NCBI GenBank assembly: GCA_038240855.1
Contig: JBBRGI010000158.1
Coordinates: 1 to 8,160 of the forward strand
From: JAAFHB01 sp038240855
GTDB lineage: Bacteria; Bacteroidota; Bacteroidia; Bacteroidales; Prolixibacteraceae
Length of the DNA: 8,160 nt
Direction: 5' to 3'
Numbering within the stretch: the stretch's first letter is position 1; each line of letters opens with the position of its first letter. The notes under the pieces are model-generated. The model was not told where the DNA came from. It ran no database searches and saw nothing but the letters and a program-made list of their open reading frames with translations. Of the stretch, positions 1-7,189 are shown piece after piece. The translations under genes and the position numbers were made by a program.

Positions 1-857
1 GGATGGAAGTAAAGGCCGGAATGCAGAAACATCTTGATGATGCACAAAAACTTGCTCAGCAAGGGATGATTGCAGGAGTAGAGGTTTTAAATGCGAAAGT
101 TTATTTTGCAGATGCTGACCGTGAACTTAAAAAATCGGATCGCCAGGTTGAAATATTAAATGAAGCTGTATTAAATACGGTTGCAGAGACCGGCGAATCT
201 AAAATTAATCCGTTATCAGAGCTGTTTTTTATAGAAAATATCGGTACCCTCGATTTTTTCAGGCAAAAGGCAAAGGAAAACAGCCCGTTACTTGGGCAGG
301 TGATCAAGAAAAAAGAGTTGGCACAGCAAGGTATTAAAGCCGAACAGTCAGCTTATTTTCCAACAGTTGCTGCTACCGGTACTTTCGACATTGTCAATAA
401 AGATCTTTCACCCTATATCCCCGATTATTTGGTAGGAGTGGGCTTGCAATGGAAGCTCTTTGATGGAAATGCACGCAGCAGAAAAGTTAAAGCTGCAAGG
501 TTTCAGGAAATGGAAGCCAATGATTTCTATTTAAAAGCGGAATCCGACATTCTATCTGCCATCACCCGGCACTACCAGGAACTACACATGTATCTTGATC
601 AAATCAACGGGCTGGATGCTGCCATGGAATTCACAAAAGAATATGCTCAGGCAAGGGAGAAAGCCTTTTCAGAAGGAATGGCAACTACAACACAGGTATC
701 GGATGCAAACCTGGCTGTAGCGAAAGTGAAAATCGAAAAATTGCAGGCTATTTATTCATGGGATGTTGCATTGTCGAAATTACTCTATTATTCAGGTCAG
801 TCTGACACGTTTGTATCCTACATGAGCCACCCCGATGCGCAGCAGGTGCGATACTGA
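1..857 (+). CDS. TolC-family outer membrane efflux protein, 5'-truncated by window edge
   Basis: This is the C-terminal part (284 residues counted from the in-frame ATG at 3) of an outer-membrane channel of the TolC/OEP family, which carries substrates from a periplasmic adaptor across the outer membrane. Residues 1-62 are a long amphipathic helix pair with the typical G-x-x-x-x-x-x-x-L-x-A-K pattern of the first OEP repeat. Residues 84-265 form the second repeat: helices, then a beta-strand segment (AYFPTVAATGTFDI, 117-130), then the G-L-x-W-K-L-F-D-G strand at 147-155, then two more helices. Family members are usually about 420-480 residues with a signal peptide. Signal peptide and first helices are missing here, so the real start lies upstream and the ATG at 3 is internal. 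The adaptor gene follows 75 bases downstream, which fits an efflux operon. The substrate cannot be told from sequence. Confidence 0.9.
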   Translation, partial: MEVKAGMQKHLDDAQKLAQQGMIAGVEVLNAKVYFADADRELKKSDRQVEILNEAVLNTVAETGESKINPLSELFFIENIGTLDFFRQKAKENSPLLGQVIKKKELAQQGIKAEQSAYFPTVAATGTFDIVNKDLSPYIPDYLVGVGLQWKLFDGNARSRKVKAARFQEMEANDFYLKAESDILSAITRHYQELHMYLDQINGLDAAMEFTKEYAQAREKAFSEGMATTTQVSDANLAVAKVKIEKLQAIYSWDVALSKLLYYSGQSDTFVSYMSHPDAQQVRY

Positions 858-932
858 AAGGGGGAGATTAGGAGAAAATGGAAGGGAGACCAATTCGAAA
901 ACATTTGAAAACAAAACAGGGATATTTATATT

Positions 933-1943
933 ATGAACAAGACTAAACACTTTGTGATTGCCGGTGTAATTTTTACAATGATCATTTTCACCGGATATGC
1001 CATTTGGATCGTGGCCAGGCCGATTCCCCTTGAGGTTCAGGGGGAAGTGGAAGCTACCCAGGTTAAATTGGCATCAAAACTGACAGGAAGGATTGACAGC
1101 CTGCTTGTGCACAAAGGGGATGAGGTAATGCCCGGAACTCTCCTTTATACAATTAGCAGTCCGGAACTTGATGCAAAATATCTGCAGGCAGCGGCGGTGA
1201 GAAAAGCCGTAGGTGCCCAAAAGGAGAAGGCAGAAAATGGTGCTCAGAAGGAGGATATCCAGGCTGCTTTTAATTCGTGGCGGACGGCGCTGGCTGTTGC
1301 CGAATTTTCCAAAAAAACCTTCCAGCGGACTGAAAACCTTTTTAAATCAGGAGTTGTATCCGAACAACAAAAAGATGAAGCCGATACACGTATGAAAGCT
1401 GCCGTCGAAACGGAAAAGGCAGCCAGATCGTTGTATGATAAGGCCAGGAATGGCGCACGTTATGAAGATAAAGCGTCGGCCGGTGCGTTGGTTATGCAGG
1501 CCGACGGCGTATTGACAGAGGTGAATTCTTACCTTGGCGAAACCAGGATTTTTGCGCCGATCAGCGGTGAAATCGCAAATATCATTGCCGAACGGGGTGA
1601 ACTGGTTCCTGCAGGTTATCCGGTAATTACAATCGTCGATTTAAACGATGTTTGGGTTTCGTTTAATCTTCGGGAAGATTTATTGGCTGTCATCAGGAAA
1701 GGATCCGTTTTTAAAGCCCGTTTCCCGGCACTGGGTATGAAAAAGGCATTACTTAAGGTGAGCTATATTCATGCACTGGGTGAATTTGCCACCTGGAACG
1801 CAACAAAAACATCTGGCGATTTCGATATGAAAACCTTTGAAGTACATGCTGTTCCGGTTGAAAAGATAGATGGTTTGAGACCCGGAATGTCTGCATTGGT
1901 AAACTGGGATGAGGTAAAGGAGCAAATGGCAGCCGGCAATTAG
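933..1943 (+). CDS. HlyD/YbhG-type periplasmic adaptor (membrane fusion protein)
   Basis: A 336-residue membrane fusion protein linking inner-membrane permeases to the TolC channel. A single N-terminal membrane anchor (about residues 8-28) is followed by the first half of the biotinyl-lipoyl domain (45-77, with K-L-T-G-R-I and V-H-K-G-D-E-V). A helical hairpin follows (78-203), then the second lipoyl half (204-235, A-P-I-S-G-E-I and E-R-G-E-L-V) and a C-terminal beta-barrel. The hairpin carries two related motifs, NGAQKEDI (102-109) and NGARYEDK (173-180), one on each arm, as in YbhG-like adaptors. GEFATWNATKTSGDFD at 283-298, followed by T-F-E-V, is also typical of that subgroup. Length is normal. 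The ATG at 933 sits directly before the basic MNKTKH segment and the anchor, so the start is well placed; there is no strong Shine-Dalgarno. It lies 75 bases after the TolC gene and 94 before the first permease, most likely in one operon. Confidence 0.93.
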   Translation: MNKTKHFVIAGVIFTMIIFTGYAIWIVARPIPLEVQGEVEATQVKLASKLTGRIDSLLVHKGDEVMPGTLLYTISSPELDAKYLQAAAVRKAVGAQKEKAENGAQKEDIQAAFNSWRTALAVAEFSKKTFQRTENLFKSGVVSEQQKDEADTRMKAAVETEKAARSLYDKARNGARYEDKASAGALVMQADGVLTEVNSYLGETRIFAPISGEIANIIAERGELVPAGYPVITIVDLNDVWVSFNLREDLLAVIRKGSVFKARFPALGMKKALLKVSYIHALGEFATWNATKTSGDFDMKTFEVHAVPVEKIDGLRPGMSALVNWDEVKEQMAAGN

Positions 1944-2037
1944 TAACGGGTTTTGTATTCCGGATTCTAACGTTTGATAACACGTCGGGATTGCCATAAA
2001 CCTGCTTCAAGTTTATAAATGTAGTGCCAAAAATAGT

Positions 2038-3219
2038 ATGACGAAGTTAATGAATACAGCGCTTTTTAAAGTGATCCGGCGCGAAACGGGAAGAATTGCC
2101 GACAGTTGGGTGCTGATATTTACGACCTTAATAGCACCTGCTGCAGTTTTTCTTGTCATTATATGGCTTTTCTCGAATGGGGTGGTCAGGGATTTGCCTG
2201 TGGCAGTAGTCGATATGGATCACACGGCATTTTCGTCGAAGATTAGCAGTTTGGTGGATGCGACTCCGGTATGCAAGGTGATGTGCCGGCCCGGTTCAAC
2301 AGACGAAGCCAGACGAATGATGTCTGCCGGTAAGATTGATGCTATAATTGTGTTACCTGCTGACCTTGAACGAAAAGTATTGAATAGTTCTGCACCTGCA
2401 ATTGTTGTTTATATCAACAATACCAATGTTGTTAAAGGAGGTGCCCTAAAATCGGGACTTTATAAGACGCTGGCGGCCGTCTCTGCCGGCGTAAAGGTAC
2501 AGGTGGCCGTCAGGAAAGGTAAAACACCAGCACAGGCAATTGAAAGCGCGAGACCGGTGAGTCTGGATATTCACCTGCTGTTTAATCCTTTCGGAAATTA
2601 CGCCTACTTCCTGGTTCTCGGTTTATTACCCTTATTAGCGGTGGTTTTTATTTTCCTTGGATCTGTTTATGCGCTTGGTATGGAATTGAAGGAGGGAACT
2701 GCGGGTGAACTGATCGCGTTGGCCGATAATAACGTGGTTGTTGCGCTGGCAGGCAAAATGCTTCCCTACACCATTCTCTTTTTTATGGATATGATGGTTA
2801 TGAACATATTGCTGATGAAGACTTTAGGAACTCCTATACATGGAAGTTTGGTTCTTATCCTTATTTCTGAGATTCTGCTAATTATATCATACCAGTTGCT
2901 GGCGATCCTGTTTTTAAAAATTACAGCCAATCTGCGGTTATCTCTTTCGCTGGGAAGCGCTTATACCATGATGGCACTCACTTTTTCCGGACTTACCTTT
3001 CCGGCAATGGCTATGCCTTTATTGGCTAAAATGTTTTCATTAATTTTTCCTTATACATTCTGGCTACAAATTTTTATGAGCCAGACATTAAGAGGCGAAC
3101 CTGTTTCGGAAGTTGTAATTCCTTTTTTGGCTTTTGTTCCGTTTATCCTGGGCGGTTTACTTGCCTTCCCCGGAATGAAACGAAAACTTTCACATCCCAG
3201 GTACTGGTTCCGGGAGTAA
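2038..3219 (+). CDS. ABC-2 type transporter permease (first of pair)
   Basis: A 393-residue inner-membrane permease of the ABC-2 superfamily, in the YbhS/YbhR/YhhJ-like group of drug or metabolite exporters. A first membrane segment (about 25-46) is followed by a large periplasmic domain (about 50-188) that opens with the family motif V-R-D-L-P-V-A-V-V-D-M-D (50-61). After F-N-P-F-G-N-Y (182-188) come about five more membrane segments (190-213, 240-262, 268-293, 303-327, 358-378). The 310-340 region with S-G-L-T-F-P-A-M-A-M-P and the following I-F-P-Y-T is the usual ABC-2 signature before the last helix. There is no Walker A, Walker B or ABC signature motif, so the protein has no nucleotide-binding domain. 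The start at 2038 follows an A-rich stretch without Shine-Dalgarno. The next permease begins 17 bases after the stop and is a paralogue, so the two probably form a heterodimer. Confidence 0.9.
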   Translation: MTKLMNTALFKVIRRETGRIADSWVLIFTTLIAPAAVFLVIIWLFSNGVVRDLPVAVVDMDHTAFSSKISSLVDATPVCKVMCRPGSTDEARRMMSAGKIDAIIVLPADLERKVLNSSAPAIVVYINNTNVVKGGALKSGLYKTLAAVSAGVKVQVAVRKGKTPAQAIESARPVSLDIHLLFNPFGNYAYFLVLGLLPLLAVVFIFLGSVYALGMELKEGTAGELIALADNNVVVALAGKMLPYTILFFMDMMVMNILLMKTLGTPIHGSLVLILISEILLIISYQLLAILFLKITANLRLSLSLGSAYTMMALTFSGLTFPAMAMPLLAKMFSLIFPYTFWLQIFMSQTLRGEPVSEVVIPFLAFVPFILGGLLAFPGMKRKLSHPRYWFRE

Positions 3220-3236
3220 TTGATTAAACTTATGTA

Positions 3237-4505
3237 ATGCGATTAGTGAATATGTGGAAAAATATAATCATAGGACTTGAATTAACCCTGTTAGCGTTTG
3301 TCGATGAGCTTAAAACTATTGGTAAGGATAATGGGGCATTACTTATTTTTTTCCTGGCGGTTATCGCTTACCCCGTGATTTATTCCATTGCCTATAAGAA
3401 TAACGTGGTGAGGGATATCCCCGTAGCAGTTGTTGATCTCGACAAAACCTCTGCGAGCCAACAGTTTGTAAAAATGCTGGGTGCAACGAAAGAGCTTGTT
3501 GTAACACAGGAAGTTGGTTCTCTTCACGAGGCACGGCAACTCTTCTGGGACGGTAATTCAAAGGGCGTCATTCTAATCCCTGAAGGATTTGAAAAAGAGT
3601 TGCTCAGGGGAGCTCAGACATCAGTGAGTGTGTATTGTGATGCAGGTTATTTCCTTATTTATAAAGAGACACTTAACGGAGCGCTCCAGGCTGTCGGAAC
3701 ATTTTCGGCCGGTATAGAGATCAAACGGCTGATGGCCACGGGGAGCAGTGAGGAGCAGGCATTGCAGCAACGTGATCCGATACCGGCGAAGTTTTATAAT
3801 CTGTACAATCCTGCCGGTTCTTATGGTTCGTATGTGATGCCAGGGATTATCCTGATTATTCTGCAGCAGACACTGCTGATCGGGATTGGAATGATCGGCG
3901 GGGCAGGAAAGGAGCGACGTAACAATTTTACAGTTCAGCATGGTGGCAGAGCGAGCCAGGGGATGTTTTCGGTAGTTTTTGGGAAGGGACTGGCTTACTT
4001 TACAATCTACCTGGTAAATGTTGTCTTTACACTGGTTTACCTGACTGAATGGTTTGGTTTTCCTGACAAGGGAAGTTTTACAAATGTCTGTATTTTAATG
4101 GTACCCTACCTTTTTTCGGTGATCTTCATGGGGCTAATAATATCTATGTTGTTTCGCCGCCGCGAACATTCCATTATGGCACTCGTTTTTATTTCTCCTA
4201 TAGTGCTGTTTATTAGTGGACTATCATGGCCGGAAAGCTCCATTCCACCCTTATTAAATAAATTCGGTCATATTTTTCCGAGTAGCACAATGATCCCTGC
4301 CTTTTTAAGGATCAGATCAATGGGCGTTTCCATCCGTGAAGTGGCACCGGAACTCCTTTTTCTGTTAATCCAGATGTTTGTTTATTTTATATTGGCTGTT
4401 TTTACTTACAGGATAGCTATAATCAGGCAGGACCGGTTGCACCCTTTGCAGGTAACTCCACTGAATGAGGAGGCTGAGATATTAGTAAACGGTGAGTCAG
4501 CGTGA
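3237..4505 (+). CDS. ABC-2 type transporter permease (second of pair)
   Basis: A 422-residue paralogue of the preceding permease with the same plan. It has a first membrane segment (about 34-53), a periplasmic domain opening with V-V-R-D-I-P-V-A-V-V-D-L-D (57-69), then Y-N-P-A-G-S-Y (190-196), and about five more membrane segments (199-221, 246-270, 284-304, 312-330, 371-392). The signature before the last helix is S-G-L-S-W-P-E-S-S-I-P-P (327-338) followed by I-F-P-S-S-T-M-I-P. Compared with its partner it has a longer cytoplasmic N-terminus (about 33 residues) and a polar C-terminal tail of about 25 residues. It contains no ATP-binding motifs. With the first permease it should form the inner-membrane part of the exporter that docks to the HlyD-like adaptor. 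A start-stop ATG-TAA at 3232-3237 overlaps the ATG by one base, which may be chance. No Shine-Dalgarno is visible. Confidence 0.9.
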   Translation: MRLVNMWKNIIIGLELTLLAFVDELKTIGKDNGALLIFFLAVIAYPVIYSIAYKNNVVRDIPVAVVDLDKTSASQQFVKMLGATKELVVTQEVGSLHEARQLFWDGNSKGVILIPEGFEKELLRGAQTSVSVYCDAGYFLIYKETLNGALQAVGTFSAGIEIKRLMATGSSEEQALQQRDPIPAKFYNLYNPAGSYGSYVMPGIILIILQQTLLIGIGMIGGAGKERRNNFTVQHGGRASQGMFSVVFGKGLAYFTIYLVNVVFTLVYLTEWFGFPDKGSFTNVCILMVPYLFSVIFMGLIISMLFRRREHSIMALVFISPIVLFISGLSWPESSIPPLLNKFGHIFPSSTMIPAFLRIRSMGVSIREVAPELLFLLIQMFVYFILAVFTYRIAIIRQDRLHPLQVTPLNEEAEILVNGESA

Positions 4506-4587
4506 GAATTACTGTGCGTGTGGAGCGAATCCTATGTGATAGCCAAAGACTTTTGAATTACTACCTTTAAGCTTTCTCTAATCTTTT

Positions 4588-4595
4588 TATCTTTG
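4588..4595 (+). promoter_or_regulatory. Bacteroidota-type -7 promoter element before apbE-like gene
   Basis: TATCTTTG matches the TAnnTTTG -7 consensus of the Bacteroidota primary sigma factor exactly. It would place transcription start near 4600-4603, giving a short leader of about 30 bases before the ATG at 4631. The expected -33 TTTG is poor: the best match at a suitable distance is TTTA at 4566-4569, with an 18-base spacer; a better TTTTG at 4551-4555 is too far away. The site lies in the 125-base gap that separates the exporter operon from the apbE-like gene, so it fits a new transcription unit. I see no convincing terminator in the same gap. Confidence 0.5.
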
Positions 4596-4630
4596 AGGAC
4601 GTTTTAAAATTTTGTAATAATTGACCAAAA

Positions 4631-5641
4631 ATGCGATTCAATATTTCTTTTTGTCTTTTAGTGTTATTGATATTCATATTCATAAGTTGTGTGACTGAAA
4701 AACCTGCCCCGTACCGTAAGCTGGCGGGATTAACCCAGGGAACCACTTTTCACATCACCTACGAAGATAAAGCGGACAAGGATCTGTCTGGTGAGTTGGA
4801 CTCAATATTCAAGGCATTCGATCTTACTTTCTCGGAATATATTCCAAACTCAATGGTTTCGAGAATTAACCGAAATGATTCTACCGTTCTTTTGGATGAT
4901 ATGTTTATCGAAGTTTTTAATAAATCATTGGAAATTAATAAAGAGACAAATGGCGCTTTTGATCTTACTGTCGGTCCTCTTGTAAATGCGTGGGGATTTG
5001 GACCGGAAAAAAAAGCCGTTATCGACTCTTCCAAAATTGACAGCCTCATGCAATATGTCGGGATGGAGAAAATCCGGATCGAAGGTCGAAGGATGATCAA
5101 GGATCTTCCCGGGATTACGATTGATGTCAACTCAATTGCCCAGGGTTATGCAGTCGATGTGGTTTATCGTTATTTCGAAAAACTGGGCATCAAAAATTTC
5201 ATGATCGAAATTGGTGGTGAAGTAAGGACAAAAGGAAAAAATTCAAAAGGAGATTTCTGGAGAATAGGAGTCGATAAACCAATTGAAGGAAATGCCGCAG
5301 GAGAAAGTCTGCAAGCTATTATTCTCCTTGATAACCAATCTATTACAACGTCAGGTAATTACCGGAAATATTTCGAGGAGGATGGTCGTAAGTTCTCCCA
5401 TATTATCGATCCTCACACAGGTTATCCGTATAAAAACAACCTGTTAAGTGTCACAGTACTCGCTAAAGATGCGCTTACCGCGGATGGTTATGATACTCCT
5501 TTGATGGTGCTGGGTCTTGAAGGAGCACGTGAATTACTGAAGCATCATCCGGAACTCGATGCCTATATGATTTATTCTGACGAAAGTGGTCAGTTCCAGA
5601 TCGAATACACTAAAGGAATAAAGTTCGATACGAATCAGTGA
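4631..5641 (+). CDS. apbE: FAD:protein FMN transferase, ApbE-family lipoprotein
   Basis: A 336-residue enzyme of the ApbE family, which uses FAD and Mg2+ to attach FMN covalently to a threonine or serine of acceptor proteins such as Nqr/Rnf subunits and FMN-binding-domain proteins. The N-terminus is a lipoprotein signal: charged MRFN, a hydrophobic stretch and lipobox F-I-S-C with Cys20, so it is probably anchored in the membrane facing the periplasm. Family motifs are present in order: T-N-G-A-F-D-L-T-V-G-P-L-V-N-A-W-G-F-G (106-124), I-D-V-N-S-I-A-Q-G-Y-A-V-D (164-176), I-E-I-G-G-E-V-R-T-K-G (192-202), H-I-I-D-P-H-T-G-Y-P (257-266), and A-D-G-Y-D-T (284-289). Asp285 and Thr289 match the metal-binding D-x-x-x-T. 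Length is normal and no key residue is missing. The start follows an A-rich leader without Shine-Dalgarno, downstream of a likely promoter. The transporter gene starts 40 bases after the stop and is probably cotranscribed. Confidence 0.95.
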   Translation: MRFNISFCLLVLLIFIFISCVTEKPAPYRKLAGLTQGTTFHITYEDKADKDLSGELDSIFKAFDLTFSEYIPNSMVSRINRNDSTVLLDDMFIEVFNKSLEINKETNGAFDLTVGPLVNAWGFGPEKKAVIDSSKIDSLMQYVGMEKIRIEGRRMIKDLPGITIDVNSIAQGYAVDVVYRYFEKLGIKNFMIEIGGEVRTKGKNSKGDFWRIGVDKPIEGNAAGESLQAIILLDNQSITTSGNYRKYFEEDGRKFSHIIDPHTGYPYKNNLLSVTVLAKDALTADGYDTPLMVLGLEGARELLKHHPELDAYMIYSDESGQFQIEYTKGIKFDTNQ

Positions 5642-5681
5642 GTTTCCTGTTTTAGGATATTGATTTATAACAGTCAGGTAA

Positions 5682-6998
5682 GTGATCAAAAGAGAAGATA
5701 TTGAAGTAATCAAAAAAGGCGACCCGAAAGTTATAAGAGCCTGGGTGATGTACGACTGGGCTAACTCGGTATATCAGTTAACCATTACATCTGCTATTTT
5801 TCCCATTTATTACAACTCAGTGACACGTCACGGGAACGATTTTATGGTTTCTTTTTTCGGATTTAAGGTCGTCAACACTGCGCTTTATTCCTGGGCAATT
5901 GCCATTGCCTATCTTTTGGTCGCTATCGGATCGCCACTGTTCTCCTCGATGGCCGATTACACAGGTCGCCGGAAAGGATTTATGCGCGCATTTACAATCA
6001 TTGGTGCTACAGGTTGCGGAATGCTGTTTTTCTTTGATGCAAACCATATCGAGCTTGGCTTGATTGCTTTTGCAGTGGGAACCTTGGGTTACGGTGGCAG
6101 TATAGTGTTTTATAACTCATTTCTTCCGGTTATTGCCCGGCCTGAAGATCAGGACCGTATCAGCGCACGGGGCTATTCAATGGGATATTTGGGCGGAGTT
6201 ATCCTTTTGTTGTTTAACCTGCTGATGATCATGAAGCCGCAACTATTCGGATTCGATAAACAGTCTGATATGCCTGCACGCATCTCTTTTTTAACTGTCT
6301 TTATCTGGTGGATCGGTTTCTCCACCATCACCTTCCGATATTTGCCTAAATATGTTTATCGGAAACGTACCTCCAAAGGTCGGATTTTCACCAACGGTTA
6401 CCGTGAGTTGCAGACTGTGTTTAACGAAGTCAAAAAGTCTTTCAGGCTAAGTATCTACCTGGTTGCTTTTTTCTTTTTAATGATGGGTATGCTCACGACG
6501 ATGTTTATGGCTGCAACCTTTGGAGAAAAAGAGCTGGGGCTTAATGAGAGTGTCCTGATACCCACTATTTTAGGAATTCAGTTGGTCGCAATGTTTGGGG
6601 CATGGTTTTTCGCCCGGCTCTCAGGTAAAATTGGAAATCTCAGGTCTTTGATCATTTCGGTTGTTGTATGGATAATCATTTGTGTCTATGCGTTTACGAT
6701 TAGGAACGCTGTCGGATTTATCGTAGCTGCAGTATTTATTGGCATTGTCATGGGAGGTTCGCAATCGTTGGCCCGTTCAACGTATTCTAAAATGCTTCCT
6801 GAAACAACCGATCATACCTCATTTTTTAGTTTTTACGATGTGATGGAAAAGCTTGCCACCGTGGCAGGAACATTTAGTTTCGGAATTATTGAAGTTGTGA
6901 CAGGAAGCATGCGTTATTCCGTTCTGGCTATCGCCATGTTTTTCGTGATAGGATTACTTTTTCTGCTTTTATTACTTAAAGCGGATACAAACAGCTAA
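5682..6998 (+). CDS. MFS transporter, UMF1/Atg22-like family
   Basis: A 438-residue major facilitator permease of the UMF1 group, bacterial relatives of the yeast vacuolar effluxer Atg22. Family marks are A-W-V-M-Y-D-W-A-N-S-V-Y at 20-31, the motif-A-like loop S-M-A-D-Y-T-G-R-R-K-G (89-99), and Y-N-S-F-L-P-V-I-A (144-152) followed by R-I-S-A-R-G-Y-S-M-G-Y-L-G-G (159-172). Also present are G-G-S-Q-S-L-A-R-S-T-Y (358-368) and F-F-S-F-Y-D-V-M-E-K (380-389). About twelve hydrophobic segments are visible, with a cytoplasmic loop near 222-255 between the halves. The start must be GTG at 5682: a TAA stop is immediately upstream in frame, and the next ATG (5748) would remove part of the conserved N-terminus. 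Upstream AGG is only a weak ribosome site. The substrate of bacterial UMF1 proteins is not well established; Atg22 exports amino acids. Likely in one unit with the apbE-like gene. Confidence 0.9.
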   Translation: MIKREDIEVIKKGDPKVIRAWVMYDWANSVYQLTITSAIFPIYYNSVTRHGNDFMVSFFGFKVVNTALYSWAIAIAYLLVAIGSPLFSSMADYTGRRKGFMRAFTIIGATGCGMLFFFDANHIELGLIAFAVGTLGYGGSIVFYNSFLPVIARPEDQDRISARGYSMGYLGGVILLLFNLLMIMKPQLFGFDKQSDMPARISFLTVFIWWIGFSTITFRYLPKYVYRKRTSKGRIFTNGYRELQTVFNEVKKSFRLSIYLVAFFFLMMGMLTTMFMAATFGEKELGLNESVLIPTILGIQLVAMFGAWFFARLSGKIGNLRSLIISVVVWIIICVYAFTIRNAVGFIVAAVFIGIVMGGSQSLARSTYSKMLPETTDHTSFFSFYDVMEKLATVAGTFSFGIIEVVTGSMRYSVLAIAMFFVIGLLFLLLLLKADTNS

Positions 6999-7051
6999 TT
7001 TTCTTACGGGTAAATATCAAATTTGCATTAAGATTATTAGAACTCAGTGCA

Positions 7052-7093
7052 TTCCCGAAAGATATTTATAAGTTTACACCGAAAAGTCGGGAA
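7052..7093. repeat. Short inverted repeat in the spacer before the DUF898-like gene
   Basis: TTCCCGA at 7052-7058 is the exact reverse complement of TCGGGAA at 7087-7093, separated by 28 bases. It lies in the 191-base spacer between the MFS gene and the DUF898-like gene. It is not followed by a T-run, so it does not look like a plus-strand intrinsic terminator. A regulator site or a loose hairpin is possible, and chance is not excluded. The rest of the spacer (6999-7189) is AT-rich, with no clear gene. The best promoter-like element is an imperfect TAAGTTTA at 7069-7076, which lies inside the loop and has no matching -33 element. Confidence 0.3.
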
Positions 7094-7189
7094 AAGGAAG
7101 ATACTCAGAATATCAGGCAAATATAACCTTATAGCTGGCTAAAAACCTTCAATATTTCAGGACTTTCAATAATTATACGATTTTATTAA

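Noticed and set aside
3..5. ATG at position 3 as the true start of the TolC-family gene
   Set aside because: The product would lack a signal peptide and half of the first OEP repeat, yet the helix pattern is already in progress there, so the gene continues upstream of the window.
903..928. TTTG (903-906) plus TATTTATA as a promoter directly before the adaptor gene
   Set aside because: The downstream element lacks TTTG and would place transcription start almost at the ATG.
1965..1976. Promoter-like TAACGTTTG between adaptor and first permease
   Set aside because: It has three bases rather than two between TA and TTTG, and no -33 TTTG stands at the right distance. The operon context makes an internal promoter unnecessary.
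1996..2016. ATAAAC...GTTTAT hairpin with a 9-base loop upstream of the first permease
   Set aside because: The 6-base, AT-rich stem is too weak to be a terminator or a convincing regulatory hairpin, and similar pairs are expected by chance in this AT-rich gap.
3621..3941. Minus-strand open frame of 106 codons inside the second permease gene
   Set aside because: The plus-strand permease explains the region fully; the reverse translation has low-complexity, gene-unlike composition and no known motif.
4759..5130. Minus-strand open frame of 123 codons inside the apbE-like gene
   Set aside because: It lies wholly within a well-supported gene on the other strand, has no recognisable domain and no start context, so it is a shadow frame.
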